Shown: positions 21,071 through 31,854 of the stretch, in pieces
Numbering within the stretch: position 1 is the first letter of the stretch
How the letters are laid out: each line of letters begins with the position of its first letter
Origin: Candidula unifasciata
Lineage: Eukaryota > Mollusca > Gastropoda > Stylommatophora > Geomitridae
Assembly (NCBI GenBank): GCA_905116865.2
Contig: CAJHNH020002057.1
Location: 317,501-381,500, forward strand
Direction: 5' to 3'
Length of the DNA: 64,000 nucleotides
The notes under the pieces: generated by a model
Database searches by the model: none
Told to the model about the DNA's origin: nothing
Seen by the model: only the letters and a program-made list of their open reading frames with translations
Made by a program: the position numbers and the translations under genes

Positions 21071-22655
21071 TTCGTTAGCATTGAAGTTCATTGCTGCAGA
21101 TATCACCTGTCTTCATTCATCTGTGCGATTAGTCCTCTCTTTCAAGTTGTTGACTCTACCTCTTGATGCCAGTGACCAGTAGTGATTTAAAAAGAATATG
21201 GATTTCACTGTTGCTTCTCACTCTCCGTTCCCCGCTGTTTGTATCTTTGATGGGTCCAAAGATTCGTCGTAATATTATGTTTTCATAAGTATGTATTCAG
21301 GCTACATCATTTTTAGCGGTACTCCATGTTTCAGAGCCTTATAAAACAGCTGGTCTTATCAGTGTTTTGTATATTGCGATCTTGTTGTCAGGAGACAGAG
21401 ACTTTTATTTTTGCAGATGTTGCTGGACATAATATACTTTATTTCCAGATTGTCTTAGATATTGTATTTCTTTTCTTAATCTGCTGGAGCAGTTGAAGAT
21501 TGCCACCCTTTACTTATATGCTTCCGTCCGTTTGATTTTTATATTATGGATTTGTATGTGGCCAGTTATCATCCTTTCCCTGTCTTGTTATCACCCTTGA
21601 TTGATAACTAGTCCCTTTTCTTCAGCTCCTTCCGATGAGAGAGTCAGTGTTTCTACTGTTTTTGGGTCGAACACCTAAGACCATCGAACACACATATTCG
21701 TTAAAGTTATGAAAGAAAAAAAAAAATTGTCACAACATGAGTGAACTGTATTGAAGGGTCGCAGTATTAGGAACTTTGAGAGCCACGGCTCTAGTGCAGA
21801 TCAGCGGTCCTAAAACTGGGTGCCGCGAGCGTATGTCAGAGATGCCATGGTAATAATCAAAATTTTTTCAGAATTTGCTTGAGATCAGTGAAGATAGCAG
21901 TTTAAAACAGAAATATCATGAAGGAAGTCAAGAAGAGTTCTGGATGCAGGTGTTTTCAGAAGACAATGCTGTTGGCGAGGCTGCAGTGCATTCTTAACGT
22001 ACGCCTACATTAAAAAAAAAACAGAAACAGGAGCAAACTTTCGGGGTCAAGCGATTTGAGGTTAAAATTCACTAAACTTTCCATATACAAAAAAGAAGTA
22101 ATGAAAAATTCACCCAAATAGTTTTATTCATCGTATTAAAAACAGCTGAACATTAAATATCCACTGGTTTTTCCTTCCATTCTTTTCCGAAGTATTTAAC
22201 CCGCTTTAATGGTAGCTGGGTGTGCTGTAACAATTAATTTGCCCGCCAAGGGTACCGCGGCGAAAATAGTTTAAGTACCGCTGCTCTAGTGCATTTTCTC
22301 CAAAGATATTATACCATCAGCATCACCAAGAATTCGTGTAGATTCTCCTGTAATACAACATTCTTTCAGTTTTCTTATGACATTCTTGAGGACCATGTTG
22401 AAAAGAAGTAGGGACAGAAAATCGCGTTGCTTTGAACCAGGTATTATTTGAAAAGAGTCTTCTGTCTGCCTTTATTTGTGACTATATTTTAAGTGTCTTC
22501 CATACACATGTTTGGTCATGATGATTAACTTCTTTGGTATTTACAAGCCCTCTATAGCACACTGTAAGCTATGTACACTTTCAAATTCCTTTTTACAATC
22601 CACAAACCTGTATGTACATCTCTTCTATATTCCCAATTTTGCTTTGCTATTATTA
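21071..22655 (-). mobile_element. LINE relic (RT and C-terminal part), split by a MITE
   Basis: The minus strand reads, from 22655 downward, a degraded RT motif A region ('VDCKKEFESVHSLQCA'), an RT motif B remnant near 22400-22440, then the post-RT region ('ACKTLIRPAVL', 'GSETWSTAKNDV', 'ENIILRRIFGPIKD') and the end 'TGDICSNEL' near 21080. The (CTT)n at 20985-21070 would be its tail. The insertion at 21797-22283 splits it. A sister copy lies at 52040-53380. Confidence 0.78.
21797..22283. mobile_element. hAT-like MITE inserted in a LINE, 8-bp target duplication
   Basis: Perfect 8-bp direct repeats 'ctctagtg' flank it (21789-21796 and 22284-22291). Inside are inverted termini: left 'cagcggtcctaaaact', right (reverse complement) 'cagcggtacttaaact'. 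The left side has 5 extra bases (cagat) before the terminus. It has no coding capacity. An 8-bp duplication and CAG-starting ends suit the hAT superfamily. Confidence 0.75.
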
Positions 22656-22657
22656 TT

Positions 22658-22862
22658 GAGCCGGACTCTTTTTTTTTTTCAAAAAATACCTTAGCTCTCA
22701 AGTCGACCCAGCCTTGGGTGGGTACCGGGTGCAGTCCCGGAAACTAAAGGCGGCCGGCGTGATGCTGACCACATCAACTATCTTGTGCCGATTTGTCTAT
22801 AAAAATATAGGTCTAGCCCTATATGCCCTATACGCCTATAGGCGTGGAAAAGGGTCATTTAC
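22658..22862 (+). mobile_element. SINE A, truncated copy
   Basis: Begins 'gagccggactcttttttt' after the missing tRNA head. It continues 'gtcgacccagccttgggtgg', 'gatgctgaccacatcaacta' and 'aggtctagccctatatgccc', ending 'ggaaaagggtcattt'. It lies at the edge of the LINE relic. Confidence 0.8.
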
Positions 22863-23380
22863 TATAATTATTATTATTATCAAGAAATATGAAATGACCA
22901 ACATACATGTATCAGCTGGACAACAATCACTGTGCTTTAGATGGTGTAACACCAGTTCTCATCAGCAATTACATGTTAAACAACAAGTGTCTTTAGCAGT
23001 CCTTTTTATAGCATTTTTTAAGGCGCTGTAAAGCTAATAGGGGGAGGTGGGGGTGTCACTTTTCGCATGCAGATTTAGGGGTGCGTGTCAGAAGCAGTCT
23101 CGATGAACCGTGAAGGTTAGAAATTTACAGCGAATAAAAAGGGTACACAATTCATCTGATGTACATGTATATTTTTTTTTTTTTTTTCGATATTGGATTT
23201 AAGTCGCACATGTTCTGCTGCACATAGCAGTGAAAATGGAATGTTGTTTTATTTAAATTATATTGTGTACAACCAAAAAGAACACCAGATTTTTCTTCAC
23301 CATCTCCACTGTTCTGGCGGTTATGTTTTGTTTAGGCTATCAAGCTAGTGCCCAGGACTAAAATTTAATATATTGTGTGA
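22863..23380. other. No recognisable gene
   Basis: Contains (ATT)n near 22868-22880 and a T17 run near 23171-23187. No domain-bearing ORF. Confidence 0.5.
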
Positions 23381-23388
23381 CACCAAAG

Positions 23389-23572
23389 CAGGGCTACCCA
23401 ATTGATGGCCAGCGGGTCATATCAGGTCCGCGGAGGCCTAGCAAGGTGGTCCGCTGGTCATTTGGCAAGTGTATTATTTTAATCCTTCTATGCTAGAGCT
23501 CGGGTTTATAGCCCGTGACGATTCCCATTTTGACAATTTTGGCCCCTTGGTAAACTCTGTTAAACAGCCCTG
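23389..23572. mobile_element. hAT-like MITE, family H1
   Basis: The 184-bp element starts 'cagggctacccaattgatgg' and ends 'gttaaacagccctg'. The flanks 'caccaaag' (23381-23388) and 'cactaaag' (23573-23580) form an 8-bp target duplication with one difference. Related copies are at 27557, 37229 and 62044. Confidence 0.8.
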
Positions 23573-23995
23573 CACTAAAGAATACATGCTACTCTTTGGT
23601 CAAATAATGTGAGGGTCTGTGGAGAACACCCTCAAGGAGAGAAATCAATTTATGGTATATGACTGTGGTATGAAGGAGTATTAGTGATACAAATGACCCC
23701 AGACAGCAATGATCGTGATCTTGGGACAGCCGACGTTATTTGACAATATGCATGATATTAACGGGAACCGCCCTGGTGTAGCGGCTAGACGCTTGCCTGA
23801 TGATCAAAAGGTGGTGGGCTCGGGTCCTGACAGAACCGCACTTTTTGTTTCTTTCTAAAAGTGATCTTGGTCCCCAGGTCGACCCAGCCTTGAATGAGTA
23901 CCAGGTATAAAGTCATGGGAAGCGAAAGCGGCCGGTGTGATGCTGATCATATCACCCACCGAGTGCCGATTGGTCCACATAATATGGGTCAACCG

Positions 23996-24132
23996 GGAAG
24001 GCTAACCCGGTGAACAAATGCCCGGAGAAGTCGAATGTGTTGGCCGAAAGGTGCAAATATCGCAGCCATGCTGTAAAAAGACACAACGCAATTACATCTT
24101 CGGATGAACGCAGAAGAAGAAGAAAAAGAAGA
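23996..24132 (+). mobile_element. Short GAA-tailed insertion inside SINE A
   Basis: Not SINE sequence. It ends 'gaagaagaagaaaaagaag', after which the SINE resumes. The left boundary is approximate. The family is not identified. Confidence 0.5.
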
Positions 24133-24153
24133 TTTTAGGTGTAGACCTGTATT

Positions 24154-24396
24154 ACCGTTTCTGAAATATTGTGGTCACATCAAGTGTCATGGCGGATTAG
24201 TTAGATAAACAGCAGAAGGCATGGTATCAGGAAGGAAGGGCAGAGGCCGACCAATACGAAGATGGGCACAGGATATAAATGACTCCTTGAATATGGAAGT
24301 TCACGAGGCAGGAAAACTGACGAGAGACCGAGTTTCTTTCAGGCAGACCGTGATGAGAGCGACGTTCTGCAAAGGACCTGCCTTATGGGGATGAGT
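24154..24396 (+). mobile_element. 5'-truncated LINE 3' end inside SINE A, with TSD
   Basis: The coding remnant reads 'GMVSGRKGRGRPIRRWAQDI', 'NDSLNMEVHEAGKLTRDRV' and 'ATFCKGPAL'. It belongs to the same family as the fragments at 15983, 48660 and 53517. Direct repeats 'cctgtatt' lie at 24146-24153 and 24397-24404. Confidence 0.8.
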
Positions 24397-24445
24397 CCTG
24401 TATTCCCAATACGCATAAAAGCTTGGAAAAGGGTCCTTTTACATG

Positions 24446-25925
24446 ATATTATTTTGAGAAGGGACGCTTAAAAAAGATAAAATGATAAAAATTAGCAGCG
24501 ACTCGCCGACCGATTAGGAGCGTGTGGCTGTCATGTGGGAGACCCAGATTAGAATCCATGGTAAGGTTTCGGAATTGTTTCTGTTGGTGGCCAAGAATAA
24601 AATCCTTACCTACACAGAACGTGGTGACAGCAAGAGCCATGCAGACCTAAGTCTCTAGGCTCAACCCCCCCCCCCCCCCCCCACCCCCATTACCCTTTAC
24701 ACCCAAAAGTGTTAAATACAGTTTATGCCAGCTGACGTTATGCTAATGATAACAAATGCTGTTAACAATAAGACACTTACATTTTCAATGAAACTGTAGT
24801 CGTTTGCTTTGCAGAAATGAGTCCCAGGAAAAGAACGTATTCACAAATACTTGCGAAAATGATAACAACTTTCACGTTCAGATTCCGATTCCTTTTAGGA
24901 AAAAAAAAGAGTAAAAGTTCGACCACTTTCAGACTGCTGCTAGCTAGCCGAGGCTAATAACACGTGCTTGCTGTTTGTATACATTGATGTTGTCATGTCT
25001 ATATTAAGAGCATGTCATTTTGATTATGTGTATGTCAAGAAGGGGCATTTTCATTGGATAAATATCCACGTTAAGTGGTCCGGTGTCGCAGTTTACAAAC
25101 CTACCAGATAGGTCTGATACAAGAGGCGACGAGAAATAGGAAGGGCAAAGTGGAGGATAGGGGTAAAAGTTTTTATGGAACTTGTGAAGATATACAGGAA
25201 GTTTTCTAACTCCTTGGCCAAGCATTTGCACCTTGTCGTTTTATTTATTTTTAATAAGTTGGTTAGGAAATTGAATTTACATGCGCATTTGTAATTTTAA
25301 TATACATCGCAAGCCGATATCATCTCTAATTTTAGTCTCAGTATGCATAATAATAACATAAAATCCGCCATGGGGAAACTAATCATGAGGTATATGATTA
25401 TCAGAAATATCTCATGTCTGTTAGGTTTTCAACAGTTTTAGCTTCTTTACACTCTTGGATTGAACTCATATCATCGGCGCTAGAATCTGTGAGCCCAGGT
25501 CCCTCGATTCCCCTCCCCCTTTCCCACTAAATAGCGTAGGGTCTTTGTTGAAGGCGACTTACTTTTAAACATCAATCCAGCGACTTCTTGTGACTTGAAA
25601 AAACTTCAAATACAATAAACAGCCATACCAGTCTACCTTATTGAAACAGTCGCATCTGCGTCTTCCTAATTTAGAATAATAATGAGTAAACAGTGCTTCG
25701 TGTTATAGTGTTTATGTTATCTGGGACGAAGTGATTTGGTTCCGGGCTAGAAAGAACAAGACAGAGTTGGGCTCAGAAATACTGTCTGCAGTGACAGGGG
25801 AAAATGTGGGAAGCCGGTCACCGGACACGTAGGGCGCTGGAACGAGGGAGTGTCTATGAGCCCCCCTACCCCCCCCCCCCCCCCCACATTAGACATTTCT
25901 TAGCCAAAGAAATGGGCGGCGCTCA
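24446..25925. other. No recognisable gene; poly(C) tracts
   Basis: A C-run at about 24666-24683 and another at 25871-25887. Short ORFs without known domains. Confidence 0.45.
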
Positions 25926-25969
25926 TGTCACCTAATGCCCCCCCCCCCCCCCCCCCCCACCACATCCCT

Positions 25970-26350
25970 TCCAACAAACAACATTAAAGGAGAGAATGAG
26001 CCACCCTCTCCTAAGATTGCTAAAGGCCACTTTTGCCATGGCGATTCTTGTTTTAATTTCTGCAAGGCATCTTTCATCAGATGTTATGATTATTCCTAAA
26101 CAGATCCATCTATATATTTCTAAAGATTGTTTCCATTTGCATGTATTTCTCACTTTGGTATTTCTGTCTTCTTAGTGATGACCATAATTTCTGTTTTGTA
26201 AAAGTTTAACCCCAAGTCAAATGTCTCAGTGTGAACTAATATTGCATCCACTAAACCTGCAGACCTTTTTCATTGTCTTCAGTTAACACCGTTTCATCTG
26301 CATGTCTTATATTGTTGATGCCACGTCCTCTCACGTTAATTGCCTTCGTA
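25970..26350 (-). mobile_element. LINE relic: reverse transcriptase fragment
   Basis: The minus strand carries a degraded RT active-site motif ('RHADETVLTEDNEKGLQ', where YADD would be expected). Further on it reads 'DERCLAEIKTRIAMAKVAFS', typical of the segment after the RT palm. A poly(C) run at about 25939-25958 abuts it. Confidence 0.8.
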
Positions 26351-26369
26351 TCTTTCAGAAACCGCATAC

Positions 26370-26509
26370 TATTTTTATTTCTTTATCTGCCTGCAGGGCC
26401 CAATGGAGCATAGACCCTCAACTAACTCACGCCAAGTCGTTCTATCCTTCGCTATCGCATGCAGCTCTCACCATGTCCTCCACATCGTTTTAACTTCACT
26501 CTCTAGCTC

Positions 26510-26548
<39 letters not shown>

Positions 26549-26780
26549 ATCTTGCTTTATTTCTATGACCCTGTGGTTTCCAATGCAAAGACATTCGAGT
26601 TATATTGTTCTCATGTTGTCTCCTCGTGTGTCCTATCCAAAGTCAGCGTCCTTTCTTCACCTATTAGTCCACTGAAACTTATTTATTCATCTCCCAAAGT
26701 TCTACATCACTGACTCTATCATGCCATTTAATCCTCTCTATTCCGCGCAGGCACCAGTTAATGAATGTTTGTGTCACGTA
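26370..26780 (-). mobile_element. LINE relic: C-terminal fragment
   Basis: Similar to the fragment at 5815-6400, sharing 'ccctcaactaactcacgcca' (one base different) and 'gcaggcaccagttaatgaat'. A (GT)n microsatellite at about 26514-26545 has expanded inside it. Its order relative to the RT piece at 25970 shows the two are separate or rearranged insertions. Confidence 0.72.
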
Positions 26781-27040
26781 GGCTAGCAGAGGGAAGAAGA
26801 TGCCTTACTTCTCTTTTCAAAGAGGATACCCCTACCCCGTTACCCTAATGTTTATGCAGAATGTCTCTAATAGCCATCCCCCCCCCCCCAACCCCTTTTC
26901 CGGCTGATCCGAAAACAGTTTAATATAGAAAGTTCATTGACCTTGTTGCCATGTCATGTGATCTCTAGTATTGTAATACAATCGGAATTTCCGGCCAGAT
27001 CTCGCATTCCCGCAATTATATAATCTGAAAACACTTTTTT
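26781..27040. other. No gene seen; C11 run near 26880
   Basis: Short unassigned sequence between two retroelement relics. Confidence 0.5.
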
Positions 27041-27042
27041 AA

Positions 27043-27280
27043 GTTAGTTGCGTATCCTTTACAGGACGTTGCAGAACCAACCCTAACAGCTTCTGGCTGT
27101 TGTGTGGTTTCTCTAGGCAATTTACATCCAGTAGTTTGCCATTGCCACTGGACGGTAGGCTTTCTTGATACCACTGTCGAAACCAACGCAAGGCGCCTTG
27201 CCCGCAGCTTGGATCGAACCTGGCATCCCGGCATTACGAAGCGAAGCGTTCGCATCGACTTAGCCACAGAGCCGACCTGA
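27043..27280 (-). mobile_element. tRNA-derived SINE, family E
   Basis: The minus strand begins 'ggtcggctctgtggctaagt' (box A region) and has 'ccaggttcgatccaagc' (box B GGTTCGATCC). It ends near 'aacgtcctgtaaaggatacg'. That end resembles the 3' end of the LINE family at 15983/48660 ('gacgttctgcaaaggacttg'). Confidence 0.75.
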
Positions 27281-27556
27281 AAACACTACAGAATCATATA
27301 TATATATCCATGATTTATAGGAAAGAAGTCGACCAAAGACTGGTTTCTCTTCACAACACATACATCTAAAACTGCCAATAACTGTCTTTTATTACCACTT
27401 TTGCGGTGTAGACTTTGAGACTGAAGATTTACGGCCGCATGGCTAGTGCTGTCGCCGCGACTGTGCAGGTGAGGATTATAGAAAGGTAGTACGGCAAATA
27501 AAGGCATGGCAACTGAGTCATTCTTATAGAATTAGTTCACTGAGACACTCAAAGCC

Positions 27557-27742
27557 AGTGATGTTCAACAAAGTTTTTCAAGAGGCAACAATTTGTTATG
27601 ATGGGGATCAGGCCACGGGCAGAGGGCTGAGCACCAACATAGAAAGATCATTATTGCTAAACCACTGGCAATGATCCGTGGGCCAGTTTCTATGCTTCCG
27701 CTGACCAGCTGTGGCCCACGGGCCGCCAGTTGAATAGCCCTG
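27557..27742. mobile_element. hAT-like MITE, family H1, degraded
   Basis: The right end 'cagttgaatagccctg' and the internal 'ggcccacgggccgcc' match family H1. The left terminus is decayed. Confidence 0.6.
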
Positions 27743-28080
27743 CTCTAGGCAAGGAAAATAGTGGGGGGGGGGGGTATCCTAACTCCCTTACATATTTTCT
27801 AGAATCGGGGGTGGGGGAGGGGGGGGGGTAAAGCGGCCTAATGGGTCTGAAGGGGTTTAATCCTAGAAAAACTTAATCAGAGGCACTAAACAGCCACACA
27901 GGGATATGAACCTCAAAATGACGACAGAGCTTTATAGAAGGAGCAAGTGTACTTCGACGTGTGACCTACTAGGTTAGTCAAAAGTCCTGACTGGTGTGAA
28001 TAATTTTTCTTCTTCTGCGATGACTCTTAAAACTGGCGGTTGGCACACTAGGGTGTTCAGCTAGCCTGCGATAGTTGTGC
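27743..28080. other. No gene seen; G-runs
   Basis: Two poly(G) tracts (about 27763-27773 and 27808-27828) in otherwise unassigned sequence. Confidence 0.5.
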
Positions 28081-28084
28081 ATTT

Positions 28085-28195
28085 CAGCACAGCACATTCT
28101 ATTTCAGTAGGTCTTTAGTTAGTCGCTTTTACGACATGCTTGTTCAGGAGCAGTGCCCCCTCCTCCCCCCCCCCCCCCCCACCTATACATGGACT
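28085..28195 (-). repeat. Family C fragment with poly(C)
   Basis: 'agtcgcttttacgacatgct' and 'tgttcaggagcagtgccccc' are the reverse complement of family C's 'aagcatgtcgtaagagtcga' region. A C17 run adjoins it. Confidence 0.5.
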
Positions 28196-28514
28196 CATAA
28201 ATTATTAATCTCATAACTGCACCTTTATCAATTACATTCAAACATACTTGCACATTTCTTAAGAAAAATCAAAAATGCACATTTTCCCATTTCCCCTAAT
28301 TATCTCCAACTTTAATAGAGGTGATGTCAAACAAGGCTGCACGGCACTTTTGCTATACATACAAACTATGGATCACGAGTATGTATCTAATGTATATATT
28401 TTTCTTTGTTCTTGTTGAAAATTTGGATTTGTAACAATTATCCCATTGGTGGGTCCCCTTTAAGCTCCACAGGTCAAGGAACAATGTACCTACTGCTCAC
28501 ACTTTCCTCAGGCC

Positions 28515-28790
28515 TGTTTAATGCCAAACGCGGAAGTTAGACAAAAAAAGGAAGGTGGGGAAAAAATAGCAAGAACAGAAATGAACTGTCTGCGACGAAT
28601 CCTGAATGTAACACGCCAGCAGGATCAGAAACGACTATATCGGGAAACAAGTGGTGACGGAATCAATTATATCAAGAGACAACAGGTCAAATTTCAATTA
28701 GATACAATGGAAACAGAGCTAGAAGGTGCCCTCGCAGGTGATGGACAGAATATATGAGGCAGTGAATACCCGTATTCTTGCAGCGCACTC
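28515..28790 (+). mobile_element. LINE relic, post-RT fragment
   Basis: The + frame (28521-28757) reads 'KIARTEMNCLRRILNVTRQQ' and 'YIKRQQVKFQLDTMETEL'. It parallels 'VTTEMKCLRRAAGVSRKD' and 'VIKEQQMKWFGHLTRMP' of the element at 52309. Confidence 0.7.
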
Positions 28791-28884
28791 CTAACTTTGC
28801 ACACGATGCCTCTTCATAGCCAGGAGTTGACAGGCGGCAGAACAACGATGAAAAAAAAAAAAACCCAGAAAGAAGAAGAAAAGA

Positions 28885-29150
28885 ACCATACGTATAGAAA
28901 ATCACCTTCCCACTATGGCATGTTTTCAGCTGCGAACTAATATAGGAGGAACGTCACTTTCTTGCAATATAAAAACAAAGCTAAGCTGTAAACCGTCTAC
29001 GTGTAGAAAATCACCTGCGCATCCCAGCATTCTGTAAACACTGGCCTTACGTAGAATGGAATGCCACTTCCATCCATTATTTTTTTTTAATCTGTGACCT
29101 CAAAAAGCTACGTGTAAAAATCGCCCGCCCATTCGGGTATACTTGCAACT
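28885..29150. repeat. Diverged tandem repeat, about 3 units of about 110 bp
   Basis: 'tacgtatagaaaatcacctt', 'tacgtgtagaaaatcacctg' and 'tacgtgtaaaaatcgcccgc' recur at spacings of roughly 110-115 bases with similar following text. Confidence 0.65.
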
Positions 29151-29239
29151 GATTTCTAGTATTATAGAAGTTTAGCATGACCTACCGTCTCGCGGACTGT
29201 CATTCATGGTTACATAGTTTTTCTTTGACATGATACTCA

Positions 29240-29640
29240 ACAGCTCACTGATTGATTGATTTATTCATTCATTCGTTCATTTACCTGTTGAGCCATAATT
29301 TGTCAGGGGTCGCAATCTTTTCCCTCATTCAGTTCTATCCTGTACAGTCACTTCAATATCATGGATGGGATCCAGTCCGGCACCTTTGTCTTCTCTCTTC
29401 AACGTTCCCTTTAGGGTTTTTCTTAGTCGTCAATTGGTCATTCCCCCTGTCTCAAACTTCGGTGTCTGTTTATTTATTCTCTGCTCTTTTCTTCTCTGGA
29501 TGTGTCCAACATAGGGCTTTCGTCTCGTTCTTATAACTGTTAATACCAATAATTGTCCAGGCATTTCTTTTCTTTTTTCCAACCCCTCATAAATTCATCC
29601 CATTTTATTTTCATCATTTCCTCAGGTATTTGTTTTCACG
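29240..29640. other. Unassigned; possible LINE 3' debris
   Basis: An interrupted ATTC-type microsatellite at 29255-29280 is followed by sequence whose minus-strand translation ('CRTGSHP', 'IATPDKLWLNR') resembles LINE carboxy ends. Too degraded to be sure. Confidence 0.3.
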
Positions 29641-29645
29641 TATGC

Positions 29646-29830
29646 CATATCTTTAGTGTTCTCCAGCTTTCACATGAATATAACTTTCGTGCTATATCTT
29701 TAGTGTTCTCCAGCTTTCACATGAATATAACTTTCGTGCTATATCTTTAGTGTTCTCCAGCTTTCACATGAATGTAACTTTCGTGCTATATCTTAAGTGT
29801 TCTCCAGCTTTCATATGCATATGTTAAAGG
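29646..29830. repeat. 47-bp tandem repeat, 4 units
   Basis: 'atatctttagtgttctccag' begins at 29646, 29693 and 29740, and again with one change at 29787. Confidence 0.95.
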
Positions 29831-29844
29831 GCCCTCTTTTGTGT

Positions 29845-30092
29845 CTTCAGCTGTACTGGCGATATAGGGCTAGACCCATATTTTATTGACCAATCGGCAC
29901 TTGGTGGGTGAGGTAGTCAACATCACAAGGACACCTTTACTTCCCATAACTTTCCCAGTGATAATTTGAGGCTTCGGTCGACCAGGGAGCCAAGGTTATT
30001 TGTAAAAAATGTCCGGCTCTACCAGGACCTGAACCCTGACCTTCAGATCCGCAGGCGATCGACTAGCCACTACACCACAGCGGCTCCCATTG
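29845..30092 (-). mobile_element. SINE A copy
   Basis: Minus orientation: 'gggagccgctgtggtgtagt' head at the right, 'aggtcctggtagagccgga' in the middle, and 'gggtctagccctatatcgcc' toward the left. Confidence 0.8.
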
Positions 30093-30199
30093 TCCACTTC
30101 GCTCTCTGATATCTCTGGTGGGTTCCAGTGCAAATGCTTCTTATTAAAGTCCATGCGGTTTAGCTTTATCAGACATGTCTATCCACAACCTTCTGTCTC

Positions 30200-30542
30200 T
30201 CGTACTTTCAATCAACTCTGACACAGATGATCCTTCATGTGCAAGGGCATCCTGGTTATATTAGTTTTTCTCAGTGTGTGTGTTACTGCATTTGTGTGTG
30301 TGTTTATGTTTTGTTTAAGTTTATTCAACAGATCAACATCGTGGCACACGGGTGTAACCCATAAAGTGCTCCGTTCCACTTCTAACTCAAGCCTGAGTTG
30401 CACCGGCGAGGATCCTGAAATACATTAGGTCGATTTTTAACTCCAAAGTTTGCCCGGGCAGCGCTGTTGGAATACTCATTTTCTATTTCCAACTGCAAAT
30501 GCAATTTTACATGCATAACAATATACACGGGCGTCCGATATT
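30200..30542 (-). mobile_element. SINE D copy
   Basis: Minus-strand matches to the copy at 11256: 'cgaggatcctgaaataca', 'ttttaactccaaagtttgcc' and 'acgggcgtccgatattacta'. It breaks off into family C sequence at about 30543. Confidence 0.65.
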
Positions 30543-30738
30543 ACTACCCAGAGGAGTGCATCTGTCTGAGAGGCAAGGAACCAACACTCTGCACACAAAA
30601 TGTGTCAGGTCTGTCAAACGGATGCACACGCAACACTTAGGTTCTGGAACAGAACTGCAGCATAGAAGTGGATGAACAACCAGAACTTTCCACCAGAGTT
30701 TACAGCTGGTGAACGCAAAGAAGAAAAAGATATCACAA
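30543..30738 (+). repeat. Interspersed repeat family C copy
   Basis: 'tctgtctgagaggcaaggaa', 'acacgcaacacttaggttct' and 'gagtttacagctggtgaacg', followed by 'aagaagaaaaaga'. It joins directly to the minus-strand SINE D. Confidence 0.72.
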
Positions 30739-31199
30739 CTAGAAATGTGACCCGTTAACCTCAAGTGACTGTACACAGTGGTCTGTGTACTTGCCAGGTT
30801 GTAATAAAAAATACAGATTACCTTAAATTTAAAAACTTAAAAAAAAATTCATAATGTTGTTAATTATAGGCATAATATAATACAATTTTGTTTTATTCAT
30901 GCTAATTACAGAATTACTTTTAAAACTAAAAGCACAATTTAATCTTAGTGTTAAAATGTGTTCACAACCAATTAATTAATTTAGTTTTGACCACTAAATA
31001 TGGCGGGAGATTCGCAGTCTTTGAAGTTTGTGCCTGCAACCCTGGATTGTTTTTGTTTGTGTTCGTTTCCTAGGAAGTTACATGCTTAATAGTCCGTTAC
31101 AGTATTTTTTAAAATATTAGTTTAACACAGAATCCAATTAAAAATTCCTCTATGTTGTGAGCATATGCTGCTATTTATAATAGTGACTGTTGCACGTTA
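30739..31199. other. No recognisable gene
   Basis: A 28-codon ORF starts at 31000 ('MAGDSQSLKFVPATL'). It has a plausible start context but no other support. Confidence 0.45.
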
Positions 31200-31207
31200 A
31201 AATTAAG

Positions 31208-31854
31208 GGCACTCTTCCGAATACCGGTCCCAAATTATTGACTGTCCAAAACATCCCTTTTAGAGCCTCAAGGGGTTCAAGAGGTTATAAAGAGGTCAAG
31301 GGGTTATAAAGAGGTTATACAAAATATTGAACACGAACAACAAAATATTGAACAATAAGTACCAATAATGCCGTGAAATAATAATTGGGGTCATCATCAT
31401 CAGTTTCCACAACTGCGCAATGTTTAAAGTTAAGCGTCGTGGGAAGAAATAGTTTTCAATCCACTGAAGTGACGTGGGGAGGAATAATCGATCTATTGAA
31501 GCGCTGTGTCAATGGGTAGCAATGTTTAAATCATCATCATCAGTTTTCACTTCTGCCGTTGGGCGGCGTGAAATAATAATTGAGGCCATCATCATCATCA
31601 GTTTCCACTTCTGCGCAATGTTTAAAGTTAAGCGCCGTGGCGAGAAATAGTTTTCTTAATAGGCAGATTGCTTATCAACTGTACTATAGAAGACTCAGTA
31701 TTTTTGTTGAAACGAAATTATATAATAAAAGAAAGCATAGTTCGTTCCATATTTTTAACTACATGACCTCTCAAGTCCCTAACTACGACTCTTAAGGCCC
31801 TGAATGCGATTTTTTGTATTTGAATAATTTGGGACCGTTATTCGGAAGAGTGCC
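31208..31854. mobile_element. TIR element T1 (647 bp) with perfect 8-bp TSD
   Basis: Left terminus 'ggcactcttccgaatacc' and right terminus (reverse complement) 'ggcactcttccgaataac' continue as inverted repeats for about 32 bases with one mismatch. Perfect direct repeats 'aaattaag' flank it (31200-31207, 31855-31862). Inside are direct repeats of about 85 bp ('catcatcatcagtttccac', 'gcgcaatgtttaaagttaag') near 31390 and 31590. There is no transposase, so it is non-autonomous. An 8-bp duplication suits hAT, P or Merlin. The ends do not start with CAG. Confidence 0.87.

Larger units (their letters stand above)
23764..24445 (+). mobile_element. SINE A copy split by two later insertions
   Basis: The head and body (23764-23995) run from 'ggtgtagcggctagacgctt' to 'gccgattggtccacataata'. 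A short SINE piece resumes at about 24133-24153 ('ttttaggtgtagacctgt'). The 3' end is at 24405-24445 ('cccaatacgcataaaagc', 'ggaaaagggtccttt'). The two gaps hold a GAA-tailed element and a LINE 3' fragment. Confidence 0.75.

Noticed and set aside
23764..23840. tRNA gene
   Set aside because: Box A and B are present, but the acceptor stem does not pair and the sequence continues into the SINE A body found in many copies.
31000..31086. 28-codon ORF starting 'MAGDSQSLKF' as a first exon
   Set aside because: Good start context only. No splice partner, homologue or downstream exon could be supported.
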